NCBI GenBank assembly: GCA_964459305.1
Contig: CAYWNA010000024.1
Location: 18,833 to 82,832 of the forward strand
DNA length: 64,000 bases
From: CAYWNA01 sp964459305
GTDB lineage: Bacteria > Planctomycetota > Planctomycetia > Pirellulales > Pirellulaceae
Reading direction: 5' to 3'
The notes beneath the pieces were generated by a model. It searched no databases and had not been told where the DNA came from. It saw only the letters and a list, made by a program, of their open reading frames with translations. Shown in pieces: positions 26,511 through 34,563 of this stretch. A program made the position numbers and the translations under genes. Every line of letters begins with the position of its first letter. The stretch's first letter is position 1.

Positions 26511-28913
26511 ATGGCCGACGAACACGAATTAGATGACGACTCATCGTCAGGTTTCCTTCCGGTGATTTCCGGGGCCGATCAGGCAGTTAGGGCAGCGAAG
26601 CCGCGCCATGTCCTGGTGGTCGAGGATGACGTTGCCGATTACAAAACCATCGTACGTTATCTCAGCAAAACCGAGGGCCTTGACTTCCGGACCGAACGGG
26701 CCGTTCAACTCGCCGATGGTCTGGAACGGTTGGCCGACGACGGCATTGATATTGTCCTGCTGGATATCAATTTGCCTGACAGCAGGGGGCTGGAGACCTT
26801 TCAGAAACTGCACGACCAGGTTCCGCAGGTGCCCGTCATTGTTCTCACGGGCCATCCCGACGAGTCCATCGCGATCCAGGCGGCCAAAAAGGGTGCCCAG
26901 GACTACTTGGTCAAGGGGGAATTCGACGGCAATCTGCTCGTCCGCTCAATTCGCTATTCCATGGCACGGAACAAGGCCAAGGTAGAATTGGCCCGTGCCC
27001 TCCAGTTGGCGCGAACGGGCTCGACGAACCTGTGCAACATTATCAACAGAAATGCCGATGGCATGTTGGTCGTGGACAGCAGCGGAAGCATCCTGTTCTC
27101 GAACCCGACCGCCGATACCCTCTTCGGGCGCTCGGCAGGTGAACTCCTAGGCGAACGTTTCGGCCTTCCGCTAACGTCTCGTCAAGTGACCGAGGAGGTA
27201 ATCTCCGGTGGCGACGGGCAAAACGTGCCAGTGGAGATGCGGGTAGTCGAAATGTTGTGGGAGGGACTTCCCACCTTTCTGGTAACGCTTCGCGATCTGA
27301 CACGGCAGAGGCTGGCCGAGGCCGATCACGCACGCCTGGTGGCCATCGCCCAGTCCACCGAAGACGCGGTAATGAGCGCAGACGTTGACGGGATCGTGCG
27401 GAGTTGGAATCCGGGTGCAAAGCGGATATTCGGTTACTCGGCCGACGAGATACTCGGCCAACATGTGTCGATGTTGACGCCACAGCGGGAGCGTGCCAAG
27501 GCGATCGCATTCATCGAGCGAGTGAAAGGGGGTGAAACGATCAGCCAAGTAGAAACGATGCGGCTGCGTAAGGACGGCAAGACGATCGACGTTTCTCTTT
27601 CGCTGTTTCCCATCCGCGATATGGAACAGAGAATCGTCAGTATCGGCGGTATCGTCCGCGACATCACCGAACGTCAGCGGGCTCGCAGGGCAGTGGCGGA
27701 AAGCGAAGCTCGATATCGGAGCCTGTTTGAAGATTCGCCGGTTCCTCTGCGCGAGGAAGATCTGTCCGGGATCAAGGCACACATCGATGAGCTGCGAGAA
27801 TCGGGGATCGACGACTTCGAAGAATACTTCGGCTGCCATCCGGAGGTCGTCAACGAGTGTGCCCGGATGATCAGGATTACGGACGTGAATGCCGCAACGC
27901 TGCGCCTGTACGGTGCCCAGGCGGAGGACGAGTTTCAGGGGCGGTTTGCGGCGTCTTTCGACGAATCGTCGCGCAGTCCATTCGTCAAAGAATTGATAGC
28001 GATCGCCGAAGGCAAGAGAAAGTTTGAGTGCGAGACCTCCGTTCGGACGTTCGCTGGTGAGGAGAAAAGCATCGCCTTAAGATGGAGAGCGGCACCCGGT
28101 TATGAAGATACCTTCTCCAGGGTTTGGGTGTCGACCGTCGATCTCACCGATTTCAAGCGTGCGCGGGATGTCCTGCAAAGGAACGAGCTTCAGATGACGG
28201 TGGCGCAGGCAATCCAGCAACGACTGCTCCCGCAGACCCCGGCGCCGCTGGCCGGGTTTGACATCGCCGGTGCATTATATCCCGCCCACTTTGCGGCCGG
28301 CGACTACTATGATTACCTCCCCATGCTCGATGGGTCGATGGGGTTGGCTATCGGCGACGTTTCTGGCCATGGGTTCGGACCTGCACTACTGATGGCCACA
28401 ACCAGCGCCCATCTGCAGTCGCTGGTACAACTGCGCGACGACCTTGGAGAGATCCTCAGACTTCTCAACCAAACCCTGTTCGCTAAGACCGATCCCGAGT
28501 ATTTCGTCACGCTTCTTCTCGCGAAGTTGGACGTGCAAACACGATCCCTTTGCTACAGTAGCGCGGGGCATCGCTCCGGTTACGTCCTGGACTCCGCTGG
28601 CGAGGTGAAAGCCCGCTTGGAGAGCACCAGCATTCCCATCGCAATCGCACCGGATGCGGAGTTTCCTGACGGAGATTCCGTCGACCTCGATAGAGGCGAC
28701 TTGGTTGTCTTGTTGACCGACGGGTTCGTAGAAACAAGGTCGCGTGCGGGCGAGTATTTCCAGGCCGAACGCGTACTCGACGTCGTCCGAGCCAATCGGA
28801 GTCGCCCTGCCAGCGAGATCATTGAGACCCTGTACCAGGCGGTCAAGGACTTCTCCGGTCTGCAATCGCTGGACGATGATCTCACTGCCATCGTGATCAA
28901 GGTCGATTCTTGA
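26511..28913 (+). CDS. Receiver-PAS-SpoIIE serine phosphatase (RsbU-like)
   Basis: An 800-aa protein: a receiver at ~32-150 (VLVVEDDVADYKTIV; IVLLDINLPDSRG; QDYLVKGEFDG); PAS domains at ~170-280 and ~285-400 (SWNPGAKRIFGYSADEIL); a third, looser PAS-like region to ~560; and a PP2C/SpoIIE phosphatase at ~575-798 (FAAGDYYDYLPM; AIGDVSGHGFGPALLMA; VLLTDGFVETRS; LDDDLTAIVIKV). The metal-binding Asp residues are present. Such enzymes dephosphorylate anti-sigma-factor antagonists. No anti-sigma factor or antagonist gene lies nearby, so its target is elsewhere. It closes the four-gene plus-strand signalling run. Confidence 0.93.
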   Translation: MADEHELDDDSSSGFLPVISGADQAVRAAKPRHVLVVEDDVADYKTIVRYLSKTEGLDFRTERAVQLADGLERLADDGIDIVLLDINLPDSRGLETFQKLHDQVPQVPVIVLTGHPDESIAIQAAKKGAQDYLVKGEFDGNLLVRSIRYSMARNKAKVELARALQLARTGSTNLCNIINRNADGMLVVDSSGSILFSNPTADTLFGRSAGELLGERFGLPLTSRQVTEEVISGGDGQNVPVEMRVVEMLWEGLPTFLVTLRDLTRQRLAEADHARLVAIAQSTEDAVMSADVDGIVRSWNPGAKRIFGYSADEILGQHVSMLTPQRERAKAIAFIERVKGGETISQVETMRLRKDGKTIDVSLSLFPIRDMEQRIVSIGGIVRDITERQRARRAVAESEARYRSLFEDSPVPLREEDLSGIKAHIDELRESGIDDFEEYFGCHPEVVNECARMIRITDVNAATLRLYGAQAEDEFQGRFAASFDESSRSPFVKELIAIAEGKRKFECETSVRTFAGEEKSIALRWRAAPGYEDTFSRVWVSTVDLTDFKRARDVLQRNELQMTVAQAIQQRLLPQTPAPLAGFDIAGALYPAHFAAGDYYDYLPMLDGSMGLAIGDVSGHGFGPALLMATTSAHLQSLVQLRDDLGEILRLLNQTLFAKTDPEYFVTLLLAKLDVQTRSLCYSSAGHRSGYVLDSAGEVKARLESTSIPIAIAPDAEFPDGDSVDLDRGDLVVLLTDGFVETRSRAGEYFQAERVLDVVRANRSRPASEIIETLYQAVKDFSGLQSLDDDLTAIVIKVDS

Positions 28914-28949
28914 CCCGCCAACCATGACTCAAACTAGAAGCCAACCTTC

Positions 28950-29939
28950 ATGCCTGAATCACTCAAGAACGAACCGACCAAAACGTTGCGAGTCGCGGCC
29001 GTGCAATTCCAGCACGCGCCGGGTGACAAAGAAGCGAATCTGAATGTCATTGGCAAATTCGCAGAAGAGGCTGCGGAGCGAGAGGTGCAGCTTATCTGTT
29101 TCCCCGAATGCTGCATATCGGGCTACTGGCACTTGCGGCATTTGTCAGAGGAGCAGCTGACGGAGTTGGCCGAACCCGTGTTTGATGGCCCGTCGTCGCA
29201 GGCACTGATGCAATTGTCTCGCAACTACCAGATGACGATCGGCGCGGGGCTGGTCGAACTGGCCGGCGATGGAAGATTGTACAACACCTACGTAGTCGCC
29301 ATGCCCGATGGACGCTTCGCTCGTCATCGAAAACTGCACTGCTTTATCAGCGAGCACATGGAATCGGGCGACGAGTTCACTGTCGTCGATACGCCGGACG
29401 GTTGGCGCATCGGGGTATTGATTTGTTATGACAACAACATCGTCGAGAACGTTCGGGCTACCGCTTTGGCTGGTGCTGAGCTCCTTCTGGCACCGCACCA
29501 GACCGGTGGCTGCGACTCGGGAAGCCCTCACGCGATGGGTGTTGTCGATCGCGCCGTGTGGGACCGTCGCGAACGTGATCCAGAAGCGATCGAAGCAGAA
29601 TTCCGAGGCGATAAGGGGCGCGGATGGCTGATGCGTTGGCTGCCGGCGCGAGCACACGACAACGGTATTTTCCTTGTCTTCAGCAACGGTGTCGGCCCAG
29701 ACGGCGACGAAGTTCGCACCGGCAACGCGACGATTTTGGATCCTTACGGGCGGATCATCAACGAAACGTGGAAAGCCGCCGATGAGATGGTCGTTGGCGA
29801 CCTGGACGCCGGATTGAGAGACCGTTGCACCGGGGTGCGATGGATCAGGGCACGCCGGCCCGAATTGTATGAACCGCTGGTCGTGAAGACGGGCCGCGAA
29901 GAGGATACGCGAGCAGTGCGGTTCGAACACCTCAAGTGA
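28950..29939 (+). CDS. Carbon-nitrogen hydrolase (nitrilase superfamily)
   Basis: A 329-aa cytoplasmic enzyme with the complete Glu-Lys-Cys triad: E53 in ICFPECC, K128 in HRKLHCF and C159 in VLICYDNN. The superfamily hydrolyses amides, carbamoyl compounds or nitriles; the LICYD context favours an amidase or carbamoylase over a true nitrilase. It starts 36 bp after the phosphatase gene. Its last 8 bp overlap the convergent aroH. The substrate cannot be read from sequence. Confidence 0.9.
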   Translation: MPESLKNEPTKTLRVAAVQFQHAPGDKEANLNVIGKFAEEAAEREVQLICFPECCISGYWHLRHLSEEQLTELAEPVFDGPSSQALMQLSRNYQMTIGAGLVELAGDGRLYNTYVVAMPDGRFARHRKLHCFISEHMESGDEFTVVDTPDGWRIGVLICYDNNIVENVRATALAGAELLLAPHQTGGCDSGSPHAMGVVDRAVWDRRERDPEAIEAEFRGDKGRGWLMRWLPARAHDNGIFLVFSNGVGPDGDEVRTGNATILDPYGRIINETWKAADEMVVGDLDAGLRDRCTGVRWIRARRPELYEPLVVKTGREEDTRAVRFEHLK

Positions 29940-30369
29940 CGAGGCTGTCCTGGCTGGCGATGTACTCGGCGATCCACCGCTCCAGTTCTTCATAGTCAAC
30001 GGGCGGCAACTGGCTCAAGTCGGGACGCAGGCTTTGAGCTTCCTTGACGTAGATGTGTACGATTTCCTTCTGGCCCCTGTCCGTATTCCAATTGACCAGG
30101 ATGCGAATGCAGCGTCTGAGCGAACCAGGAACCTCGACTTCGTAGCTGCATAACAGAGGCACGTCGATCCAGCCCAATTGGCGCGCCGCGAACGCAGGGA
30201 ACTGGGCGTCCAGATCTCTGGTAACGGTGAATATGGCGCTGGCCACATCTTCCAGTTCGATTCCGTTCAATCGAATCATCAGCGCCAGCAACTGCCGCGT
30301 GGCGACCAGGATCTCGTCGCTCGTGTTTCCTTCTGCAACCGTTGCCCCTCGGACTCCACGACACGCCAT
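29932..30369 (-). CDS. aroH: Chorismate mutase, AroH class
   Basis: A 145-aa protein matching the trimeric Bacillus-type chorismate mutase: RGVRGATVAEGNTSDEIL at the start (active-site Arg residues), ASAIFTVTRDLDAQFPA, and VPLLCSYEVEVPGSLRRC followed by IRILVNWNT. It converts chorismate to prephenate for Phe and Tyr synthesis. The family is ~120-127 aa; the extra ~20 residues are an acidic C-terminal tail (YEELERWIAEYI). The start ATG is followed directly by the conserved core. Convergent with the nitrilase gene. Confidence 0.9.
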   Translation of the reverse strand: MACRGVRGATVAEGNTSDEILVATRQLLALMIRLNGIELEDVASAIFTVTRDLDAQFPAFAARQLGWIDVPLLCSYEVEVPGSLRRCIRILVNWNTDRGQKEIVHIYVKEAQSLRPDLSQLPPVDYEELERWIAEYIASQDSLVT

Positions 30370-30455
30370 TTTTTGTCCTTCTAGCTCAGTGCCTGCCCAT
30401 CAATTGGTAGCCATCTTAGAATACCCAAGAACCAGGCGAAAATACAGGGCAATCG

Positions 30456-31508
30456 TTAGCCGCCCGGACGCAAAGACATGTTGACGTAAGTATAGCCCCC
30501 GCTGTTCTGACGGGCCAGTCGCAACATGAAGTTGTCCTCCTCACCGAGTGCCCCAAAACCGAACTGAATGCAGTGAATTGTGGTGCGGCGGCCGGCAAGT
30601 TTGTGGATATTGGCCAATTGCATTTCGTTCAAATGCGGATCCCCACCATCGGTCAGCAAGAATACGGCGTCGGGTTCCATCGCCAATGCAGCCCGCAACG
30701 CCATGTCGTGCGAGGTGCCACCGAAAGCGGCCAAGCGGTCGACGAACTCGGATACCCCCGCCACGTTATCCTCGGTAACCGAAATTAGACGCGTCGTGTT
30801 GTAGTAGACGCACTTATGTGAATAGCCGATGATCTGAAATCGGTGATTCGTTTTCAACGCTGTCAGGGTACGGGACAGTTCCACGCGTGCGGCCGACAGA
30901 GCGTTCAGCCCGCTGCCGCCCATGCTCTTCGATCGATCGACGGCAAACACGAACGAATGCCCTACAGCCGCAGCCGAACCAAAAAGCGAAACTTGCGTTT
31001 TCGGCCCCAGCGAGGGCCGAGCGGCCCGCATGGCGGCTTCTTCGGCGAGGATCGCTTCGTCGTCCAAACCAGGCAGGATCGGCCGGCGCCCCCGGCCGCG
31101 AAGATTGAGGTCATGGACGAGGATATCGTCCGGCGAACCGGCAGGTGAGGCCGACCCGGGCAACTGAATATCCGGAATCAGCAAAGACGATGGATCTGAT
31201 GCCTCAATCGGTCTCTGATTTCCATTCGCCGCTGCCGCCGAGGATGTCGTGGTCGCGTCCTGCATCGCTTGCTCTGCCTGTTGCTCAGGCTCTTCCGCTT
31301 CATCGTAGTAGGCAAATCGCTCGCTTGGCTGGCGATGGGCCAGGACGATCCCGACCTCACGAGTCGATTCATCCGGTGCCGACGTTGCGGTCGATCCCAC
31401 CGTGACACCCAGGAGAACGAGCAATATCAAGTGAAGGACCAGCGACATCATCCACGCTGGTATGAAAGTGCGTCGAACCGCATCGGCTGTTGTCGCCTCG
31501 GCATGCAT
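30456..31508 (-). CDS. Membrane-anchored von Willebrand factor A domain protein
   Basis: A 350-aa protein with one N-terminal transmembrane segment (WMMSLVLHLILLVLLGV), an acidic Gln/Ala-rich linker, and a C-terminal VWA domain beginning SFVFAVDRSKSMGGSGL, whose D-x-S-x-S is the metal-dependent adhesion site. FGGTSHDMAL and AVFLLTDGGDP are the other metal-site loops. The layout resembles planctomycete VWA proteins with a TonB-like anchor. I infer protein-protein interaction at the inner membrane; partners unknown. An in-frame GTG at 31517 is an alternative start. Confidence 0.85.
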   Translation of the reverse strand: MHAEATTADAVRRTFIPAWMMSLVLHLILLVLLGVTVGSTATSAPDESTREVGIVLAHRQPSERFAYYDEAEEPEQQAEQAMQDATTTSSAAAANGNQRPIEASDPSSLLIPDIQLPGSASPAGSPDDILVHDLNLRGRGRRPILPGLDDEAILAEEAAMRAARPSLGPKTQVSLFGSAAAVGHSFVFAVDRSKSMGGSGLNALSAARVELSRTLTALKTNHRFQIIGYSHKCVYYNTTRLISVTEDNVAGVSEFVDRLAAFGGTSHDMALRAALAMEPDAVFLLTDGGDPHLNEMQLANIHKLAGRRTTIHCIQFGFGALGEEDNFMLRLARQNSGGYTYVNMSLRPGG

Positions 31509-31777
31509 GGCGGCCACGGACCTGTTTTTGGAACTGTTCAGGTGCCCTGCCTTTCATTATCTCATATTCTTCCGTCCTGGCGCCAGATTTTGAGACAGAA
31601 CTGCCCAAACTGAAATCCTACAACCGGACTGGGAGTATTGATTCAATGGCGGGGAGTGATCATGCCACCGAAGACTATCCGACGCCGAAACCAGCCGTAT
31701 TCACTGAGACGGCTTTATGTTACGTTAATGGTTGAATTAGATTATTTACTACCAGTGGGTGGAGCTTTATACCGTCC

Positions 31778-32575
31778 ATGTTAATGAGAAGACGAAGACG
31801 GCAGGCGGAGAAAGCAAAACGGCAGGGCTTGCGAGCCGCGGGGCGATTCAACTCGCAACTGATGGACTTCGTTCGTCCCTACGTCCAACCGGGAATCTCA
31901 ACCGGCGAGATCGACCGCTTGGTTCATGAATACACGCTGGATCACGGACATGTCCCTGCCCCGTTGAACTACCAGGGCTTTCCCAAGAGCTGCTGCACGA
32001 GTGTGAATGAGGTCATCTGTCACGGGGTCCCCGGCGATTATGTGCTGAAGGAAGGGGATATCGTCAACCTCGACGTCACGACCATTGTTGACGACTGGCA
32101 TGGCGACCAGTCTGAGACCTTCTTGATTGGCGAAGTCACGGATGAAGCCCGTGCTTTGGTCCAGTGCTCACACGATTGCCTTTACGCCGCAATCGACGCG
32201 ATTAAGCCAAACTGCCGCGTTTCCGACATCGGCACGGCCGTTGTCCGCGTCGCCCACGCTCAGGGATTCTCGGTAGTAAAAGACTATGTCGGACATGGAC
32301 TGGGAAAGAAGTTTCACCAAGAGCCCACGATTTCCCACATTCCCACGCCGGAAGGTCGCCGCCAGCGGTTGCGGCCGGGTGTTTCGTTCACCATCGAGCC
32401 GATGATCAACGTGGGTGTCTCGGACGGCGTGCAAGACGAGAACGATGGCTGGACCGTGCGCACGACAGACGGCAAGCTGTCAGCTCAATTCGAGCACACA
32501 ATCATGATGGGGCAGGAATCGCCGGAAATCCTTACGCTCACAAAGGATGGCCCTCAGCGAGGGTACACGTTCTAG
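31778..32575 (+). CDS. map: Methionine aminopeptidase, type I
   Basis: A 265-aa protein with all five metal ligands: D99 (VNLDVT), D110 (HGDQSETF), H173 (GHGLGKKFH), E207 (FTIEPMI) and E239 (QFEHTIM), plus H82 of the substrate pocket (VICHGVPGD). It removes initiator methionine from nascent proteins. A basic N-terminal stretch (MRRRRRQ) precedes the core. Two close ATGs (31778, 31784) are possible starts. It stands alone, divergent from the VWA gene, so it may be a second map rather than the ribosomal-operon one. Confidence 0.93.
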   Translation: MLMRRRRRQAEKAKRQGLRAAGRFNSQLMDFVRPYVQPGISTGEIDRLVHEYTLDHGHVPAPLNYQGFPKSCCTSVNEVICHGVPGDYVLKEGDIVNLDVTTIVDDWHGDQSETFLIGEVTDEARALVQCSHDCLYAAIDAIKPNCRVSDIGTAVVRVAHAQGFSVVKDYVGHGLGKKFHQEPTISHIPTPEGRRQRLRPGVSFTIEPMINVGVSDGVQDENDGWTVRTTDGKLSAQFEHTIMMGQESPEILTLTKDGPQRGYTF

Positions 32576-32670
32576 AACGACTTGACCTTGAGCCCGTAAC
32601 GAGAATCGGTTACAAGTCCGCCCAGGTCTCTCTCTTCACGTCTGGTCCGTTGTCCACAGCGAGTCTCATC

Positions 32671-33900
32671 ATGCGCCCGCTTTGCTTCCTCCTATTTTGT
32701 GTTGGCGTGTTGTCTTGCGCCCTCTGCCACGCCGAGGGTCGGCTCCCGATTCAACTGAGCATTGAAAACGACGGCGTCGAGGCCCGAAGTGGTCCGGGCG
32801 CGGAGTTCTATGCCACGGACCTGCTGCCGGTTGGCACCAAGATCGAGGTGCACCGCCGTAAAGGCGACTGGCTGGGAATACGACCGCCGGAGGGAAGTTT
32901 CAGCTTGATGCAGAAGAGCCAGTTGAGAATGACGGGAGAGCCATCTGTCGCTGAAGTCACCGTGAATGATGCAATGTGCCGAATTGGATCGAACGTCGAT
33001 AAGATCAAGGATCATGCCTCTCAGGTTCGCCTCAAAAAGGGCGAACTAGTCGCAGTCGTGGACACGAAACAAGTCCAGGCGGAGCTCACTGACCGTGGAT
33101 GGTGTCGTATCGAGCCCCCGGCTGGAGAGTTTCGCTGGGTCCATGCAGAGGACTTGCAGAATGACCGCGCCGCTCACGCCGCGACGAAGACGGCTGAAAA
33201 CGAGCCGGATCGAGAGGTCGTTCAGGTTCGGCAGGACGATCAGGACGTTTACGGTACGACCTGCCCGCGCGAACCGGCGTCGGAAGAGAAAACTGAACCT
33301 GCGGCAAAGGACAGCAGCGAAACGCAAGACGCTACCGACAAGTGGGTGTCACGCAATGGAGCAGCCACCGATAGCTTGGACGAGATTGGATTGCAGTTCT
33401 CGCTGATGGTGGCGCAGGAGATGCGGGCGTGGCGATTGAGCCAATTGCGCGACCGCGTGGAAGCTGTCGCGAGCAGACTGAAGACCGATGCGGACAAATC
33501 GCGTGCGCAGCTTCTGTTGGAGCGAATCGGCGAGTTCGAGAAGTTGCAGAACCGATTCGTAGCTGCAGGCGGAGACGCGTTGGTCGCTGACGGCAATTCG
33601 TCCGGGACAGCCGTCAGCGGCGACCCGCAGACACCGGCGCGGGCAGATACCGGCGTCCGTTACGATGGCATGGGGTGGCTGGTACCGGTCCACTCGACGA
33701 AACGAGTCGCCCCGCCCTACGCCCTGTTAGATGCTGAAGGTGACGTCCTGCAGTACGTGTCGCCTGCGCCGGGATTGAACCTGCGCCGCTATGCAAAGAA
33801 GCAGGTGGGAATCTTCGGTCAACGCGGCTATCTGCCTGCTCTCAAGAAGTCCCACTTGACGGCGGAGCGGATCATTGATGTGGAGCGGCATTTGCGGTAG
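32671..33900 (+). CDS. Secreted SH3-domain protein of unknown function
   Basis: A 409-aa protein with a signal peptide (PLCFLLFCVGVLSCALCHAE). Two bacterial SH3-like domains follow: residues ~28-85 (GVEARSGPGAEFYATDLL; GDWLGIRPPEGSF) and ~95-165 (RGWCRIEPPAGEFRWV). Then comes an acidic low-complexity linker, a helical stretch (~240-300, VAQEMRAWRLSQLRDRVEA) and a C-terminal globular end. Such SH3 domains usually bind peptidoglycan peptides or cell-envelope proteins. ATG at 32671 is chosen because the signal peptide begins there. No operon partner is evident. Confidence 0.75.
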   Translation: MRPLCFLLFCVGVLSCALCHAEGRLPIQLSIENDGVEARSGPGAEFYATDLLPVGTKIEVHRRKGDWLGIRPPEGSFSLMQKSQLRMTGEPSVAEVTVNDAMCRIGSNVDKIKDHASQVRLKKGELVAVVDTKQVQAELTDRGWCRIEPPAGEFRWVHAEDLQNDRAAHAATKTAENEPDREVVQVRQDDQDVYGTTCPREPASEEKTEPAAKDSSETQDATDKWVSRNGAATDSLDEIGLQFSLMVAQEMRAWRLSQLRDRVEAVASRLKTDADKSRAQLLLERIGEFEKLQNRFVAAGGDALVADGNSSGTAVSGDPQTPARADTGVRYDGMGWLVPVHSTKRVAPPYALLDAEGDVLQYVSPAPGLNLRRYAKKQVGIFGQRGYLPALKKSHLTAERIIDVERHLR

Positions 33901-33938
33901 CGCACATCTCGTTGGAGAGTCCTCGGTCGCGGGCCACA

Positions 33939-34313
33939 TCAAGCTGATAGCTTCTTCTGATCGTCCACGAGACGTTGCTGCTCCCCAATCCAATCCGCCA
34001 CGCGGCCAGCAGTCGGGAAGAGGCTCAGCACGCCCAACAGCATCAGGCCTGCCACAACGAGGCTGATAATATGGCCTTCGATCATGTACGCCGCAAGCGC
34101 GAACAACGATGCGCCTTCGAAGACCGCCGCGCGAACGATGGTTTTCAGCTGGTAGACGGCGGCGAGTTTTCCAGCGTCGGTATCCGGTATTCGCGTCTGT
34201 GGATTTGGGGGTCGCCACGCGCCATCGGCGATCTGCCGCCGGTTCGCCGCCACGATAAGCCCTGGAACGACGAAAGCCATCCCTCCAAAAACGACGGCCA
34301 TGCCAAGCGCCAT
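33939..34313 (-). CDS. Small membrane protein of unknown function
   Basis: A 124-aa protein if the ATG at 34313 is used, with three hydrophobic segments: MAVVFGGMAFVVPGLIVAA, IVRAAVFEGASLFALAAYMI and IISLVVAGLMLLGVLSLFP, and a polar C-terminus (IGEQQRLVDDQKKL). A GTG at 34367 would add 18 residues. The much longer upstream open frame is not protein-like and lacks a start signal. Convergent with the SH3 gene. Function not recognised. Confidence 0.6.
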   Translation of the reverse strand: MALGMAVVFGGMAFVVPGLIVAANRRQIADGAWRPPNPQTRIPDTDAGKLAAVYQLKTIVRAAVFEGASLFALAAYMIEGHIISLVVAGLMLLGVLSLFPTAGRVADWIGEQQRLVDDQKKLSA

Positions 34314-34563
34314 GTACGTCAACGAAGTGTTGTCACGTTGATTCTCCAAACGCCTACTTGATGACACTCTTGTTTGATGCGGACACGCGGTGCAGTGGGT
34401 CCGATCCGCTGGCTTTCTCGTAACGCATTGCCAGACAACATCTTGCGCCGCGACGGGTCTTCCCGGTTGGATAAGGATGCAGCTGGGCACGAGGCTTGCA
34501 GCTAGCTTCAATCGATGAAGTGTGTCTAGACGATAGCCATCTGTTTGGACGAAAGGTGGAGCC

